A DNA stretch of 26,455 nucleotides, taken from positions 1 through 26,455 of IMG/VR virus record IMGVR_UViG_3300005827_000091. One strand, given 5' to 3'. This document shows positions 1-8,602 of the stretch, piece after piece; position 1 is the stretch's first letter, and every line of letters begins with the position of its first letter. This stretch comes from a virus. A program made the position numbers and the translations under genes. Under the pieces are notes generated by a model, which ran no database searches, was not told the DNA's origin, and saw nothing but the letters and a program-made list of their open reading frames with translations.

Positions 1-294
1 ACTCGCGGATTACCTGACCCAGCGGCTTTCTTATATGCGGCAAGCAAGCGAGCGCCTCAAGAGCTAGAGAGAATCTCGCGGCTACAAGACCCATACGCAC
101 AAATGATGGAAATGGGCAAATTAGAGGAGCGGCTTAAAAAATCACCAGCGGTTACAAAAACCCCTAAACCGCTTTCAAAGCCAAAGGATGATTTACCCAT
201 CCCTCATCCAGGCAATAAAAAAGAAACCATCGAAGATTTAATAGCCGAATCAAACGCTAAACGACTTCAGCTCGTCAACTCAAGAAGACGTTAG
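1..294 (+). CDS. Probable scaffolding protein, C-terminal part (5' end outside window)
   Basis: The reading frame is open from the first base to the stop at 292-294, giving the last 97 residues of a protein that starts left of the window; the first internal Met (103) is not the true start. The visible part is helical and charged, with 'ELERISRLQDPYAQM' followed by 'GKLEERLKK', a Pro/Lys-rich linker and a basic C-terminus ending 'NSRRR'. It lies directly before a P22-type coat gene, where such phages usually encode the internal scaffold, and scaffolds commonly end in a basic helix that binds coat protein. The scaffold role is therefore inferred from position and composition, not from a diagnostic motif. 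It could be another head-assembly protein. Confidence 0.6.
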   Translation, partial: TRGLPDPAAFLYAASKRAPQELERISRLQDPYAQMMEMGKLEERLKKSPAVTKTPKPLSKPKDDLPIPHPGNKKETIEDLIAESNAKRLQLVNSRRR

Positions 295-300
295 TCAATT

Positions 301-433
301 CGCACCTCTTGCATTTTTTAGTTCTTTGATCAAATAATGTGACAGGTGCGTATCTCAAGCCTTGCGGCCGCCTAGCAAGCAATTTAGACGTGTATAAGTC
401 TCCCGTCGGACGAAAGAGTAATTAGCGAGTAAT
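301..433 (+). promoter_or_regulatory. Structured leader between scaffold and coat genes (four predicted hairpins)
   Basis: Four inverted repeats follow one another: 301-307 with 344-350 (7 bp, CGCACCT/AGGTGCG), 361-365 with 375-379 (CTTGC/GCAAG), 404-407 with 409-412 (CGTC/GACG, probably part of a larger fold with 386-401) and 421-424 with 430-433. None is followed directly by a T-run, so a simple terminator is unlikely. The stretch could hold a structured 5' leader for the coat mRNA or an RNA processing site. A weak promoter could also lie here (TTGATC near 326, TATCTC near 351, 19-base spacer). Function is not known. Confidence 0.35.
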
Positions 434-468
434 CGTTTTTTGTTTAATTGTTTAATTGGGGCTATACC

Positions 469-1710
469 ATGGCTAATATCATGCGTACTACGCAGTACGT
501 TTTGAACGACGTGTTCGTTCGTTTCTGGAACTCTTTATCATTTGCTCGCACAGCTAATCGCAACCTCGAGGCAGACTTTAAAAACCTGACTTTCGCGACT
601 GGCGACACTTTAAACTATCGTTTAGAAGAACGTTACATGGGTGGCCGTGGCGCTACCGCTGTAGCAGAAGCACGCGTACAGGTAATTAGACCTTTATCAA
701 TTACCGATCAATTCCATATTATGCTCGACTACACCGGTTGGAACTTAACGTTTGACCGCGCACGTGACGAGCCCTATTTGGAAATGGCTAACGCTCCTCG
801 CGCTAAACGCCTGGGTAACCTAGCAGAGCAATTTATTGCATCTGAAAATTTCCAGTTAAAAACTTATCAAGCAGTCGGCACCCCTGGCGTTCCCGTTGAT
901 TTTGACGTGATTTCGCTTTGTGATGCTTACATGACTGAATTAGCTATTCCCGAAGATGGCAAACGCTATTGCGGCGTTCCACCTCGCGTAGCTTCAAACC
1001 TGAACACCGATTTACAAAACTCATTCAATAACACCGTTAACACAGGCGCGTTAATTGATGGTTTCATTGGTCAATTGTCAGGTTTTACTTTCTTCAAAAC
1101 CAACTTCTTGACCAGACAAATTGCTGGTACAGGTCAAGCAGCTGGTGCGCCTCCTGCGGGTTTCCGCTTAGGCGGAACAATCACCAACGGCCCAATCAGC
1201 TCAGGCAATACCTTTGTTGTGACTGGCTTAGTAATTAACTCAACCGCTTTCCGCAAAGGCGATATTATTGAAATCGCTGATGCCGCAGGCGTGTTTATGA
1301 TTAACCCGCTAACCTATCAACCACTCTCACAAAGAGCACAGTTCGTTGTAACTGCTGACTCATTGTCAGATGGCGCGGGTAACGCAACTGTTTTTGTAAG
1401 CCCTGAAATTGTTGTTGGTGGCGCTCGCGCTAACATTTCCGCTGCAATTCCTAACGGCGCTCAGTTGTTATTGTCTTTAGACCACACCGTGAGTATCGCT
1501 TATCACTCACAAGCGGTTGTATTTGCTGCACCTCCTATCAAAGAATTGAAAGGCGGCGTGGAAGCAGTTACCACCTACTCAGACCTTTACAAGCTATCTT
1601 TGACTTACACTCTTGGTGCAGACATTCGGAATTATCAACAATTAGACCGAATCGACTTCATCTCCGGCGTGCAAATCAACGCAGAGTTTGCAGTTAGAAT
1701 TCGCTCCTAA
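469..1710 (+). CDS. Major capsid (coat) protein, P22 gp5 type
   Basis: This 413-residue protein forms the icosahedral head shell. It is close in length to P22 coat (430 residues). The recognisable part is the N-terminal half, with 'FVRFWNSLSFARTANR', 'GDTLNYRLEERYMGGRG' and 'DYTGWNLTFDRARDEPYL', the pattern of the P22 coat family (HK97 fold with an extra insertion domain). The ATG at 469, giving 'MANIMRTTQYV', is preferred over an in-frame TTG at 448 because P22-type coats start 'MAN' and GGGG lies about 10 bases upstream. The gene has its own leader and is closed by a strong terminator, which fits a need for very high expression compared with its neighbours. Confidence 0.93.
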   Translation: MANIMRTTQYVLNDVFVRFWNSLSFARTANRNLEADFKNLTFATGDTLNYRLEERYMGGRGATAVAEARVQVIRPLSITDQFHIMLDYTGWNLTFDRARDEPYLEMANAPRAKRLGNLAEQFIASENFQLKTYQAVGTPGVPVDFDVISLCDAYMTELAIPEDGKRYCGVPPRVASNLNTDLQNSFNNTVNTGALIDGFIGQLSGFTFFKTNFLTRQIAGTGQAAGAPPAGFRLGGTITNGPISSGNTFVVTGLVINSTAFRKGDIIEIADAAGVFMINPLTYQPLSQRAQFVVTADSLSDGAGNATVFVSPEIVVGGARANISAAIPNGAQLLLSLDHTVSIAYHSQAVVFAAPPIKELKGGVEAVTTYSDLYKLSLTYTLGADIRNYQQLDRIDFISGVQINAEFAVRIRS

Positions 1711-1721
1711 CTGTTTTTTAG

Positions 1722-1759
1722 CAGGGCCACTTTTGATCATTTTTGTGGCCCTGTTTTTT
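1722..1759 (+). terminator. Rho-independent terminator after the coat gene
   Basis: A perfect 9-bp GC-rich stem (1722-1730 CAGGGCCAC with 1745-1753 GTGGCCCTG) closes a 14-base loop and is followed by six T (1754-1759). It starts 12 bases after the coat stop codon and ends 15 bases before the next start. It probably ends most coat mRNA and lets some transcripts read through to the head completion genes, which are needed in few copies per virion. Confidence 0.88.
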
Positions 1760-1774
1760 AACTAAGGAATAGCA

Positions 1775-1960
1775 ATGACCGAATGGGTTTCATATTGCGG
1801 AAGGCAAGTGCCGAAAGAAAACTTTCGTGTCTTCGTCTATTCGCTAAACGATGAACAAAAAGTCGTAAATTCATGGGATGAATACCAAGAAGCCATTTCA
1901 AGCGGTGTCTGGTTCCCAACTAAAGATTTTGAAGAAGCTCCGAAAAAAAGGAAAGCTTAA
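1775..1960 (+). CDS. Small conserved phage protein of unknown function, head module
   Basis: This 61-residue protein is preceded by AAGGAA at the right distance and its stop directly abuts the next start at 1961, so translation is probably coupled to the tail accessory gene. It contains 'TEWVSYCGRQVPKENFRVFVY', has several aromatic residues and ends with a basic 'PKKRKA' tail. Small proteins sit at this position between coat and gp4-type genes in many P22-like phages, but no role can be read from the sequence. A head-tail joining or assembly function is a guess from position only. Confidence 0.75.
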   Translation: MTEWVSYCGRQVPKENFRVFVYSLNDEQKVVNSWDEYQEAISSGVWFPTKDFEEAPKKRKA

Positions 1961-2677
1961 ATGCCAACAATTAAGCAGTTTGCCAGGGGTTGCTATAATT
2001 TAATCAACGCCCACAATCCCTCGATGACGCTTATTGACGATGAGCTTTCAATAGCAATTGACATTATCAATCAGAATTTACAATCATATGCCTCGACAGG
2101 CTTAATGATTACAATTGCCAAAACTATCACGACACCAATTGTTGCTGGCCAAAATGAACTAACATTTGGCGCGGCTAATGTTATTCCAGTGCCAACAATT
2201 ACCCAGGGCCGATTAGCAAATATGGATTCCGCATGGCTAACCCTAACCGGCGTGGATTATCCATTAATCTATATCTCAAAAGGGGAATTTAATTCCGCAT
2301 GGAAATATAGCCCATTGCAAGGCTTGCCCCGATTTGTAGTTTTATACCCAGAAGTCGACGTGACAAGATTAAGATTGTATCCGGGGCCAAGCCAAGGATA
2401 TCAATTCTCTTTGCGTGGAAAATTCCAATTACCCACGCTTGAATCCGATGATGATATGGGGATTATCCCTCAGTACCAATTATTATATTTAAAATTTGCC
2501 TCTGCAAAACAAGTTGCCTTTGAAACCGGCAGAGCTGATGCTTGGACACCTAAGCTTGAGGCTGAATTAGTTCGCTTAACGGATTTGATGGAATCAGCAT
2601 CAGAAATGAATCTGTCTATTGTTGGTGATAGAGAAAGTATGCTCAATGGTAGCTGGCGTGTGCAGGCAGGTATCTGA
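1961..2677 (+). CDS. Tail accessory factor / head completion protein, P22 gp4 type
   Basis: The 238-residue product fits the P22 gp4 family, which binds under the portal, extends it and closes the filled head. The N-terminal part 'FARGCYNLINAHNPSMTLIDDELSIAI' is followed by 'INQNLQSYASTGL', the usual helical start of the family; the middle is beta-rich with 'LRLYPGPSQGYQF', and the C-terminal part is helical. It is longer than P22 gp4 (166 residues), as in many distant relatives. An AAAGGA-type ribosome site lies in the end of the preceding gene. The stop overlaps the next start by one base (TGATG). P22 gp4 is reported to have peptidoglycan hydrolase activity; whether this one does cannot be judged here. 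Confidence 0.85.
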   Translation: MPTIKQFARGCYNLINAHNPSMTLIDDELSIAIDIINQNLQSYASTGLMITIAKTITTPIVAGQNELTFGAANVIPVPTITQGRLANMDSAWLTLTGVDYPLIYISKGEFNSAWKYSPLQGLPRFVVLYPEVDVTRLRLYPGPSQGYQFSLRGKFQLPTLESDDDMGIIPQYQLLYLKFASAKQVAFETGRADAWTPKLEAELVRLTDLMESASEMNLSIVGDRESMLNGSWRVQAGI

Positions 2678-4437
2678 TGCCCATAACAGATTTTCCAATA
2701 TTTTCATATTACGACCGCCAGCGGTTTGCGCAATTTGGCCCTATGGATTGCGCAAACTTTTACGGAATCCAGGTTAAGGATTCAAAAAAGGTTCAGGCAC
2801 TATACCCATGCATGGGTAGAAAGCATATTGAATTCATGGGTCAGAACAAATTAGTTTTCACCTCTGAACCTCGCGCAATGTTCAAAACTATCAACTTCAT
2901 GTATGTGATTATCGGCACTCAGGTAATCCAAATTGATAGGTATTTTAATGAAAAAGTTATCGGTAACGTAGCGCTAGGAACGCAGGTTTGGTTTGATTAT
3001 CTAGCCGTTGGAACCACAATTTACGGTTTACTAACTGACGAGCAAAATTGCTTTATCATCACAGAAGATTCAAACCCGGTAACGATGGTAGCTGTAACAG
3101 ACGCTAACAGACCAACTTCACCGCAATACGTTGCGGCATTTGGAAATAGATTTGTAGTAAGCGGCAAAGGCTCCCCTGATTATTATTTAACCCAAATCAA
3201 TTTAGGAACGCCTGCTAATTGCTTTACCGTTGACGGTGCACCATTATTTAACCGAGCGTCCGGTATTATTGTTCAATTTGGCGTACTGCATAATCAGCTT
3301 TATATATTCTGCAATTTCCAAACTGATGTATGGGCCAATATACCGTCTAACATCACATTTGCGGGCGCAACAAGGCAATTCCCATGGAAGCAAAACACCT
3401 CTTACAATTTCGACTTTGGGTTATATGACCCTTTCAGTTTAAGCATAGAGTTTGGAATGATGGTTTTCTTGGCCCAAAACAAAGCTGGCCTTGTAAGCTT
3501 CATGATGTCCACTGGGCAAAGACCAGAGGATATATCATCCCAAGCAATTAACGTTTTGCTAGAAAACTCTCGCTCAAGCACAGATGAGGAAAGCCCATTT
3601 TTAATAGGCCCGACTAACGGATTTCTCTATCAATACGAAAACACCATATTTTACCGAGTGTCCGCAGGCAGTTACCTTCATTACGGCGAATTAGACAGAA
3701 ATGATTCTGCTAATTGCTTAGAGTTTAACTTTTCAACCGGAACTTGGGGGCGAGCCATTGAGCTTAATGGCGAAAGAAATCGCATTCAAAAACATGTGTT
3801 CTTTAACAACAAGCACATTGTTTCTGTTCAAGATGACGGCGCGCTGTATGAAATGGCCGGAAACATATACCGAAACGAATTAAGGCGAGCCGATACCGCA
3901 TCACAGGCACCGAACGCCTTTGTTAAATACCCCATGCGCTATGCATTAGTTACAAAACCAATATTTCAGCCGGACTACTCAGAATTTAAAACTGAATACA
4001 TTGAAATTGATTTTGTATTCGGCGACAAAACCTTTTATCAAAATGAAACCGCATTTGATAACACGGTATTTGTCATCACAGAGGATAGCGACCGGTGCGG
4101 ATGCCCGATTTATGTCATCACAGAAGATGCAAATAATGGTCAACCTGTATTTGTTATTACAGAAGACGGCAATACGCCTACTTTCGATGATATACATTAC
4201 AATCAATTATTTAAGCCCTCTATTAATCTATATTTCTCCGATGATGGCGGTATTACTTTTTATCCTACGGCAACTCATGAATTTTCTAGACTGGGTCAGT
4301 ATAGATGGCGTATGCGCTGGTATAGATTGGGCGTTTCGCGTAACAGGGTTTACAAATTAATCTGCGTGAGTTCCGCTCCAATTGTTATCCTTGGGGCAGT
4401 GCAAAGCACATCTCGCACAAGCGGAGGGGCTAATTGA
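2677..4437 (+). CDS. Packaged DNA stabilisation protein, P22 gp10 type
   Basis: This 586-residue protein matches the gp10 family, which plugs the portal after gp4 and holds the packaged DNA. Typical pieces are the start 'PITDFPIFSYYDRQRFAQ', 'DCANFYGIQVKDSKK', 'GNRFVVSGKGSPDYYLTQ' and 'NCLEFNFSTGTWGRA'. It is longer than P22 gp10 (472 residues), partly because of an insertion at residues about 464-500 with three close copies of a '(F/Y)VITED' motif; a fourth, 'FIITEDSNP', lies near residue 126. The start overlaps the gp4-type stop by one base and its own stop overlaps the next ATG by one base, so the three genes are translationally coupled. Confidence 0.9.
   Translation: MPITDFPIFSYYDRQRFAQFGPMDCANFYGIQVKDSKKVQALYPCMGRKHIEFMGQNKLVFTSEPRAMFKTINFMYVIIGTQVIQIDRYFNEKVIGNVALGTQVWFDYLAVGTTIYGLLTDEQNCFIITEDSNPVTMVAVTDANRPTSPQYVAAFGNRFVVSGKGSPDYYLTQINLGTPANCFTVDGAPLFNRASGIIVQFGVLHNQLYIFCNFQTDVWANIPSNITFAGATRQFPWKQNTSYNFDFGLYDPFSLSIEFGMMVFLAQNKAGLVSFMMSTGQRPEDISSQAINVLLENSRSSTDEESPFLIGPTNGFLYQYENTIFYRVSAGSYLHYGELDRNDSANCLEFNFSTGTWGRAIELNGERNRIQKHVFFNNKHIVSVQDDGALYEMAGNIYRNELRRADTASQAPNAFVKYPMRYALVTKPIFQPDYSEFKTEYIEIDFVFGDKTFYQNETAFDNTVFVITEDSDRCGCPIYVITEDANNGQPVFVITEDGNTPTFDDIHYNQLFKPSINLYFSDDGGITFYPTATHEFSRLGQYRWRMRWYRLGVSRNRVYKLICVSSAPIVILGAVQSTSRTSGGAN
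4066..4173 (+). repeat. VITED repeat insertion inside the gp10-type gene
   Basis: Three copies of a hydrophobic strand plus 'VITED' follow one another at intervals of 14 and 13 residues, separated by short variable turns; the first turn contains 'CGC'. The DNA of the copies is similar but not identical, which points to an old or selected repeat. A single related copy lies near 3052-3078. The pattern suggests stacked beta hairpins. Confidence 0.7.
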
Positions 4438-4730
4438 TGGCAATATTTTTAGAGCGCGTTAGCTCTGCTCCATTAAATGCAGATGATTTGTCAGATGAAT
4501 TGGACAATTGGTTTTCAACTTCGGTAGATTCTTTAAATGAAACAATCGATGACATTCAGACGGCTTTTAACGAGTTTGCAGCGCCGCCGCTTACTCAGGC
4601 AGAAATAATTGCTATTGCTCCAGCTGCCCAAGACGGTCGTTTTTGGTATTGTACAGATTCAGTGCCACCTGTTTTTGTTGGCAAAGAGAATGGCGTATTA
4701 GTTAAATTCACAACAACGCCGTTCCCGTAA
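4437..4730 (+). CDS. Small phage virion-associated protein, unknown function
   Basis: The ATG at 4437 overlaps the gp10-type stop by one base; the TTG at 4434 would add one residue and is less likely. GGAGGGG lies about 10 bases upstream. The 97-residue product has an acidic helical first half ('DDLSDELDNWFSTSVDSL') and a compact second half with 'QDGRFWYCTDSVPPVFVG', 'NGVLVKFTTTPFP'. That C-terminal pattern is one I associate with small tail-region proteins of P22-like phages, but I know of no assigned function. Its place between the head plug and the ejection proteins fits a minor virion or tail-assembly role. Confidence 0.7.
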   Translation: MAIFLERVSSAPLNADDLSDELDNWFSTSVDSLNETIDDIQTAFNEFAAPPLTQAEIIAIAPAAQDGRFWYCTDSVPPVFVGKENGVLVKFTTTPFP

Positions 4731-4739
4731 GGAATTATC

Positions 4740-5387
4740 ATGACTAACATGCTATCAAGCTTTTTAAATCCTGGGAAAGCCTACAAAAAGGCCGGCAGAG
4801 AAATGGATAAATACTACCAACAAGGCCAAGCGGCTTTGAATCCATTTATTGAACGCGGCGCATCGGCTTATGAGCCTATGAATAATGCTATGAATGCATT
4901 ACTTGACCCAACCGCTTTGCAGGGACAATGGATTGATAGTTATGAAACCAGCCCTTGGGCCCGAGACTTAATGAGCAGGGCATCTTCTGAAGGCATGAAT
5001 GCAGCAAGCGCCATGGGATTGATTGGTTCAACCCCTGCCCTGCAAGCAATGCAAGCTGGAAATACTCAAATTGGCAATGCCGATAGACAAGCCTATCTTG
5101 ATGACATTATGAATAAATATATGTCCGGCGCTCAAATGGCTCAATCTCTATACGGCTCAGGTCAAAATGCCGCAATGCAATTTGGTCAAAATGCCATGAA
5201 TCAAGGTCAACAAATGGGTCAAATGGCTTACGCCCAACAAGCTGCGCCGGGACAAATGCTGAATAATTTAATTAACACCGGAATTGGAGCAGCCGTCCCT
5301 ATGTATGGCATGTCAAAAATGGGCGGCTGGAATACTGGCGGCGCATATAATCCCATGGGCGGCGGTAACAGGATTGGGGGTTATTAA
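4740..5387 (+). CDS. Internal virion / DNA ejection protein (p7/p14-like)
   Basis: The 215-residue product starts 'MLSSFLNPGKAYKKAGREMDKYYQ' after a few residues and continues with 'NPFIERGASAYEPM', 'SPWARDLMSR' and 'SAMGLIGSTPALQAMQAG', a pattern common to the small ejection proteins of podoviruses. The C-terminal third is rich in Gln, Met, Gly and Ala, ending in a Gly-rich tail. Such proteins are packed inside the head and injected with the DNA to help form a channel through the envelope. GGAATT lies 9 bases before the ATG. It overlaps the following gene by one base, and three ejection-type genes in a row match the P22 arrangement. Confidence 0.75.
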   Translation: MTNMLSSFLNPGKAYKKAGREMDKYYQQGQAALNPFIERGASAYEPMNNAMNALLDPTALQGQWIDSYETSPWARDLMSRASSEGMNAASAMGLIGSTPALQAMQAGNTQIGNADRQAYLDDIMNKYMSGAQMAQSLYGSGQNAAMQFGQNAMNQGQQMGQMAYAQQAAPGQMLNNLINTGIGAAVPMYGMSKMGGWNTGGAYNPMGGGNRIGGY

Positions 5388-6661
5388 TGGCTATTCCATT
5401 ACCTAACGCTTCTGGCTTTGGCGATTTTAGCCAAGGCATGGATGTCGGTTCTGGCTTATTTCAAAGAATGATGCAGCCTGTTATGCAGCAACGTGGAATG
5501 AATCAGGCGCAAAATCAGTTTTTGCAAAATATGGCATTGAAGCAAAAGCAACAAGCTATGGCAGAACAATTGCTCCCTTTTCAGATTCAGCAAGCGCAAG
5601 CGTCCATGGGCCTTACTAATGAGCAGGCTGAAAAGTTGCGATTTGAGCGCGACCCAGAAAAGCAAGTCGCCATGATTAGACAGATGATTGAAGGCGTCAA
5701 AGGAATGGGCGGTGACTTTGCCGACCCTATGAAAATGAACCCCTTAGTTAAGGCTGTTGTTGAAAAGACGCTTGGAAGGCCGCTGGGATATCAACCTACC
5801 CCGCAAATGAAAAACGCTAATTTTGTTTACAACGAGGATAACGATCCGCAGGCTAGACAATTTGTAGCGGATTCATCTAGACAATTAGTCAATGTTCCAG
5901 GCGCTCAACCTGGACAGGAGATAATACAGCAAGACATTGCTAGACAATTCCCCGCATCCAACCCTGAAGAATTGGGCGGTATTATCTCGCAATTAAATAG
6001 TTCCTCCTCCATGAACTATCTTTACCCTGGAGAAAGAGGCGCGAAACAAAAAGAAATGGCAGAAGAACTAAAGGATATTCAAACCGCAAAAGTTACCAAA
6101 AGTTTAATTGGCCAAGCCAAAGAAATCATGAGAGAAAATCCTGATTTGTACCGAAAAGCTGTTGGTATCATTGTTAATCCAGAGCAAGACCCTAAAAAGA
6201 TTGATAGCGCATTGCGTGCGGTTATTCCAAAATCGCAATTAGAGCCATTTTTGCAGCTTAACAAATTATATTCTGACATTCTTGTTAAGCAGGCGTCAAA
6301 AAACAATATGACTCGTTCTGTTTATGGCATGAAATTGCAGCAGCAGGCTAAGCCTCAAGCAAAAAACCCAAATGAAGTAAATGAATTAATATTTAAAAAT
6401 ATTCTTCATGAAATTGAGCCGCAAATTGGTAGAGAAAAAGCTTTGCTTTATGCAATGAAGAATAATTTATATTTACCAAGGAGCTATGATTACGCGCCCG
6501 CTGAAGGCGCTAGCGGCGCACCCGTTAGCTCTGCGCAATTGGCTAATGTGTCGACCCCTACCCCCATCGGAATGATGAAGGGTATTTATAAAGGCCAAGA
6601 AGTTGATGTTCATCCTGATAACGAGCAGGCATTCATTGCAAAAGGCGGCAAATTACGATGA
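5387..6661 (+). CDS. Internal virion / DNA ejection protein (second of three)
   Basis: The 424-residue protein has a Met/Gln-rich helical N-terminal region (about residues 20-90), a central helical domain and a short C-terminal element 'GIYKGQEVDVHPDNEQAF'. It shows no catalytic motif or signal peptide. Its start overlaps the preceding stop by one base and its stop overlaps the next start by four (ATGA), so the three proteins are co-translated. Position and composition point to an ejection protein like P22 p20 or p16, but I cannot assign a specific counterpart. The C-terminal element looks like a small beta module that could anchor the protein in the virion. Confidence 0.65.
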   Translation: MAIPLPNASGFGDFSQGMDVGSGLFQRMMQPVMQQRGMNQAQNQFLQNMALKQKQQAMAEQLLPFQIQQAQASMGLTNEQAEKLRFERDPEKQVAMIRQMIEGVKGMGGDFADPMKMNPLVKAVVEKTLGRPLGYQPTPQMKNANFVYNEDNDPQARQFVADSSRQLVNVPGAQPGQEIIQQDIARQFPASNPEELGGIISQLNSSSSMNYLYPGERGAKQKEMAEELKDIQTAKVTKSLIGQAKEIMRENPDLYRKAVGIIVNPEQDPKKIDSALRAVIPKSQLEPFLQLNKLYSDILVKQASKNNMTRSVYGMKLQQQAKPQAKNPNEVNELIFKNILHEIEPQIGREKALLYAMKNNLYLPRSYDYAPAEGASGAPVSSAQLANVSTPTPIGMMKGIYKGQEVDVHPDNEQAFIAKGGKLR

Positions 6662-8571
6662 GCAAAGAAATGGAAATTGACTGGTCTAAGCCATTAAATC
6701 AAGGCGGCGATGATATCGACTGGTCTAAGCCATTATCTAAATCAGCGCCAAAAAAGAACGTTGGGTTAAAAGAAATGTTCTCGATGGCCTATGGGCCAAA
6801 GGGTAGACAGGAGCGAAGAGATTTTGAGGCGCAATCTAGAAGACAGGTGCCAAAAGTCGCTGCAAACGTTGGTTTGGGGGCATTGCAGGAAATTGCTAAT
6901 TGGCCGCCTAATATTGCCGATGCGCTTGGTATAAACCTTGAAAGAGCAGACGAGGGTTTTACGCAATACGCTCCACAGATAGAAAATCCAGAAATAGCGC
7001 AAGGTATTGGCGCATCTATCCCACACATCTATGGGTTGACTGGCGCTTATAAATCTCTTGGGAAATTCACGCCAAAAAGTGCACTTGGTCGTTATGGTGC
7101 GGATATAGCAAAGCTCGGTGGATTAGAATATTTATTTTCTGACCCTGACAAAAAACTTTCTTCTGCTGCTGGAGCAGGTGCGGCGGCGGCTATTTTGAAC
7201 CCATTGATGGCTATTGGTTCTCAGATTGGTAAAAATGCACCAGGTAATTTATTAAAGAAAAATCTTGCCGAAACGACGCAAAAAGAAGCAGCGCTTGCTA
7301 GCAGTGAAAAGGTTCAGCAAGAATTATTGAGACGCGCGGAATTAGAGGGCGCAGAGAGATTTGCAACAGGCTCAATTGAAAGCCAACGTGCCGCAGAAGA
7401 AATACAAGGCCGTTTAGGTCAGCAATTCCCCGATACGCCCATTGAGAATTTGCAGCAATTAACCGAAAGCTTAAAAGGCGCTCGCGGAGAAATAAAAGAT
7501 ACCTATCAAAAGATGTACGAAGGATTCAAGGGAAGCCAGGCCGGACAGCGCAGCATCAAGAATCCTGTCGCATATAAAGATATTGAGCAGATTGGCTTAA
7601 AAGACATGCCATCGGAGTTATCTAGAGACATTGAAAAATACATTGGAAAGAAAAATTTCACCGAGGCGGCTACAGATATTATTCACGGCTCCGTTCCTGC
7701 AAAAACAGAATATTTTGGCGCAGAGGGCAATATTCAGAATTATTTGGATATTAGCAAAAAAGCTCGTGACGAATCTTTGAAGTATAGAGAAATGGCTCGA
7801 AATAGAAACGCGACCATTTCTGAAAAAGAACGCTATACAAAACTTGCCAATCAATATGGCGACCTGCAAAGAAAAGTAGATGAAAGCATTGTTGGTTCTT
7901 TAGCGCCACAAGAGGCCGCACAGTATCAGCAAATACAAGATTTTTTTAAGAAATATGAAATTCCATTTAGGGAAAAGTCTTTGCTTAAAAAAGCCGTTTC
8001 AAATAGACCTACGGTTAAAACGGAAGATTTCTACCAATCTTTGGTTAAAGAAAATGAACCTGCTTTAATGGAGAGATTGTTTGAAAAGCATCCCGGCGTG
8101 CAAGAAGCTATTGCACGATTTGACTTGCGAGGCGCTGATTTCACCACTGTTAAGTCAATAGATAAAATATTGAGCGGACAACGGGCGTCTACTTTGCCTG
8201 CCGCCGTTACGAAAGACTTAAAAGCTTTGCGCTCAGAATTACAGGCTAAAGAAATATACGAAAAACTTTTGCCTGAGGTTGGGAAAAAAGAATTGGCATT
8301 TATTAAGAAATACCCAGACCTAAATAAGGTATTTACTGAAAGGCCAGACTTAAGAATGCCGTTTGATAATATCCGGCAAGAATCTTTGAGATTAAAAGAG
8401 GTTCAGTCTCAACTGGAAACTGCCGGAATCGAAAGGCGTGAAGCTGAAAAAATTCTCCGTGAATATAGAGAGTCAATTCGCGGCCTTGGTAGCTTGCTTT
8501 CCACTATCATGGGAAGCAAAGTATATTATGGCTCTAGGGCGATATCGTCATTAAGCGACATGAAGAAATAA
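6658..8571 (+). CDS. Large internal virion / DNA ejection protein with IDWSKPL repeats
   Basis: This 637-residue protein begins with two copies of 'IDWSKPL' 13 residues apart, a short repeat I associate with the N-termini of large ejection proteins in P22-like and related phages. A region around residues 100-190 is Gly/Ala-rich with hydrophobic stretches ('GASIPHIYGLTGAYKSLG', 'AGAAAAILNPLMAIGS') that could insert into a membrane. The rest, to the end, is strongly helical and charged, with likely coiled coils. No lysozyme, transglycosylase or peptidase motif was recognised. As third gene of the ejection set it is a candidate for the main channel protein. It is followed by 145 bases without a large gene. 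Confidence 0.7.
   Translation: MSKEMEIDWSKPLNQGGDDIDWSKPLSKSAPKKNVGLKEMFSMAYGPKGRQERRDFEAQSRRQVPKVAANVGLGALQEIANWPPNIADALGINLERADEGFTQYAPQIENPEIAQGIGASIPHIYGLTGAYKSLGKFTPKSALGRYGADIAKLGGLEYLFSDPDKKLSSAAGAGAAAAILNPLMAIGSQIGKNAPGNLLKKNLAETTQKEAALASSEKVQQELLRRAELEGAERFATGSIESQRAAEEIQGRLGQQFPDTPIENLQQLTESLKGARGEIKDTYQKMYEGFKGSQAGQRSIKNPVAYKDIEQIGLKDMPSELSRDIEKYIGKKNFTEAATDIIHGSVPAKTEYFGAEGNIQNYLDISKKARDESLKYREMARNRNATISEKERYTKLANQYGDLQRKVDESIVGSLAPQEAAQYQQIQDFFKKYEIPFREKSLLKKAVSNRPTVKTEDFYQSLVKENEPALMERLFEKHPGVQEAIARFDLRGADFTTVKSIDKILSGQRASTLPAAVTKDLKALRSELQAKEIYEKLLPEVGKKELAFIKKYPDLNKVFTERPDLRMPFDNIRQESLRLKEVQSQLETAGIERREAEKILREYRESIRGLGSLLSTIMGSKVYYGSRAISSLSDMKK
6679..6735 (+). repeat. 18-bp direct repeat encoding the IDWSKPL motif
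   Basis: The 18-base string GACTGGTCTAAGCCATTA occurs at 6679-6696 and again at 6718-6735, 39 bases apart and in frame. The identity at DNA level suggests a recent duplication or gene conversion of the short motif at the protein N-terminus. Confidence 0.85.
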
Positions 8572-8602
8572 TCATAATATCCTTGGTAAAAGGAATATTA
8601 AG

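Noticed and set aside
448-468. TTG start seven codons upstream for the coat protein
   Set aside because: The ATG at 469 gives the usual 'MAN' start of P22-type coats and has the better ribosome site spacing.
4001-4360. 119-codon frame inside the gp10-type gene in another frame
   Set aside because: It overlaps the well-supported gp10 frame completely; low-complexity repeats leave other frames open by chance.
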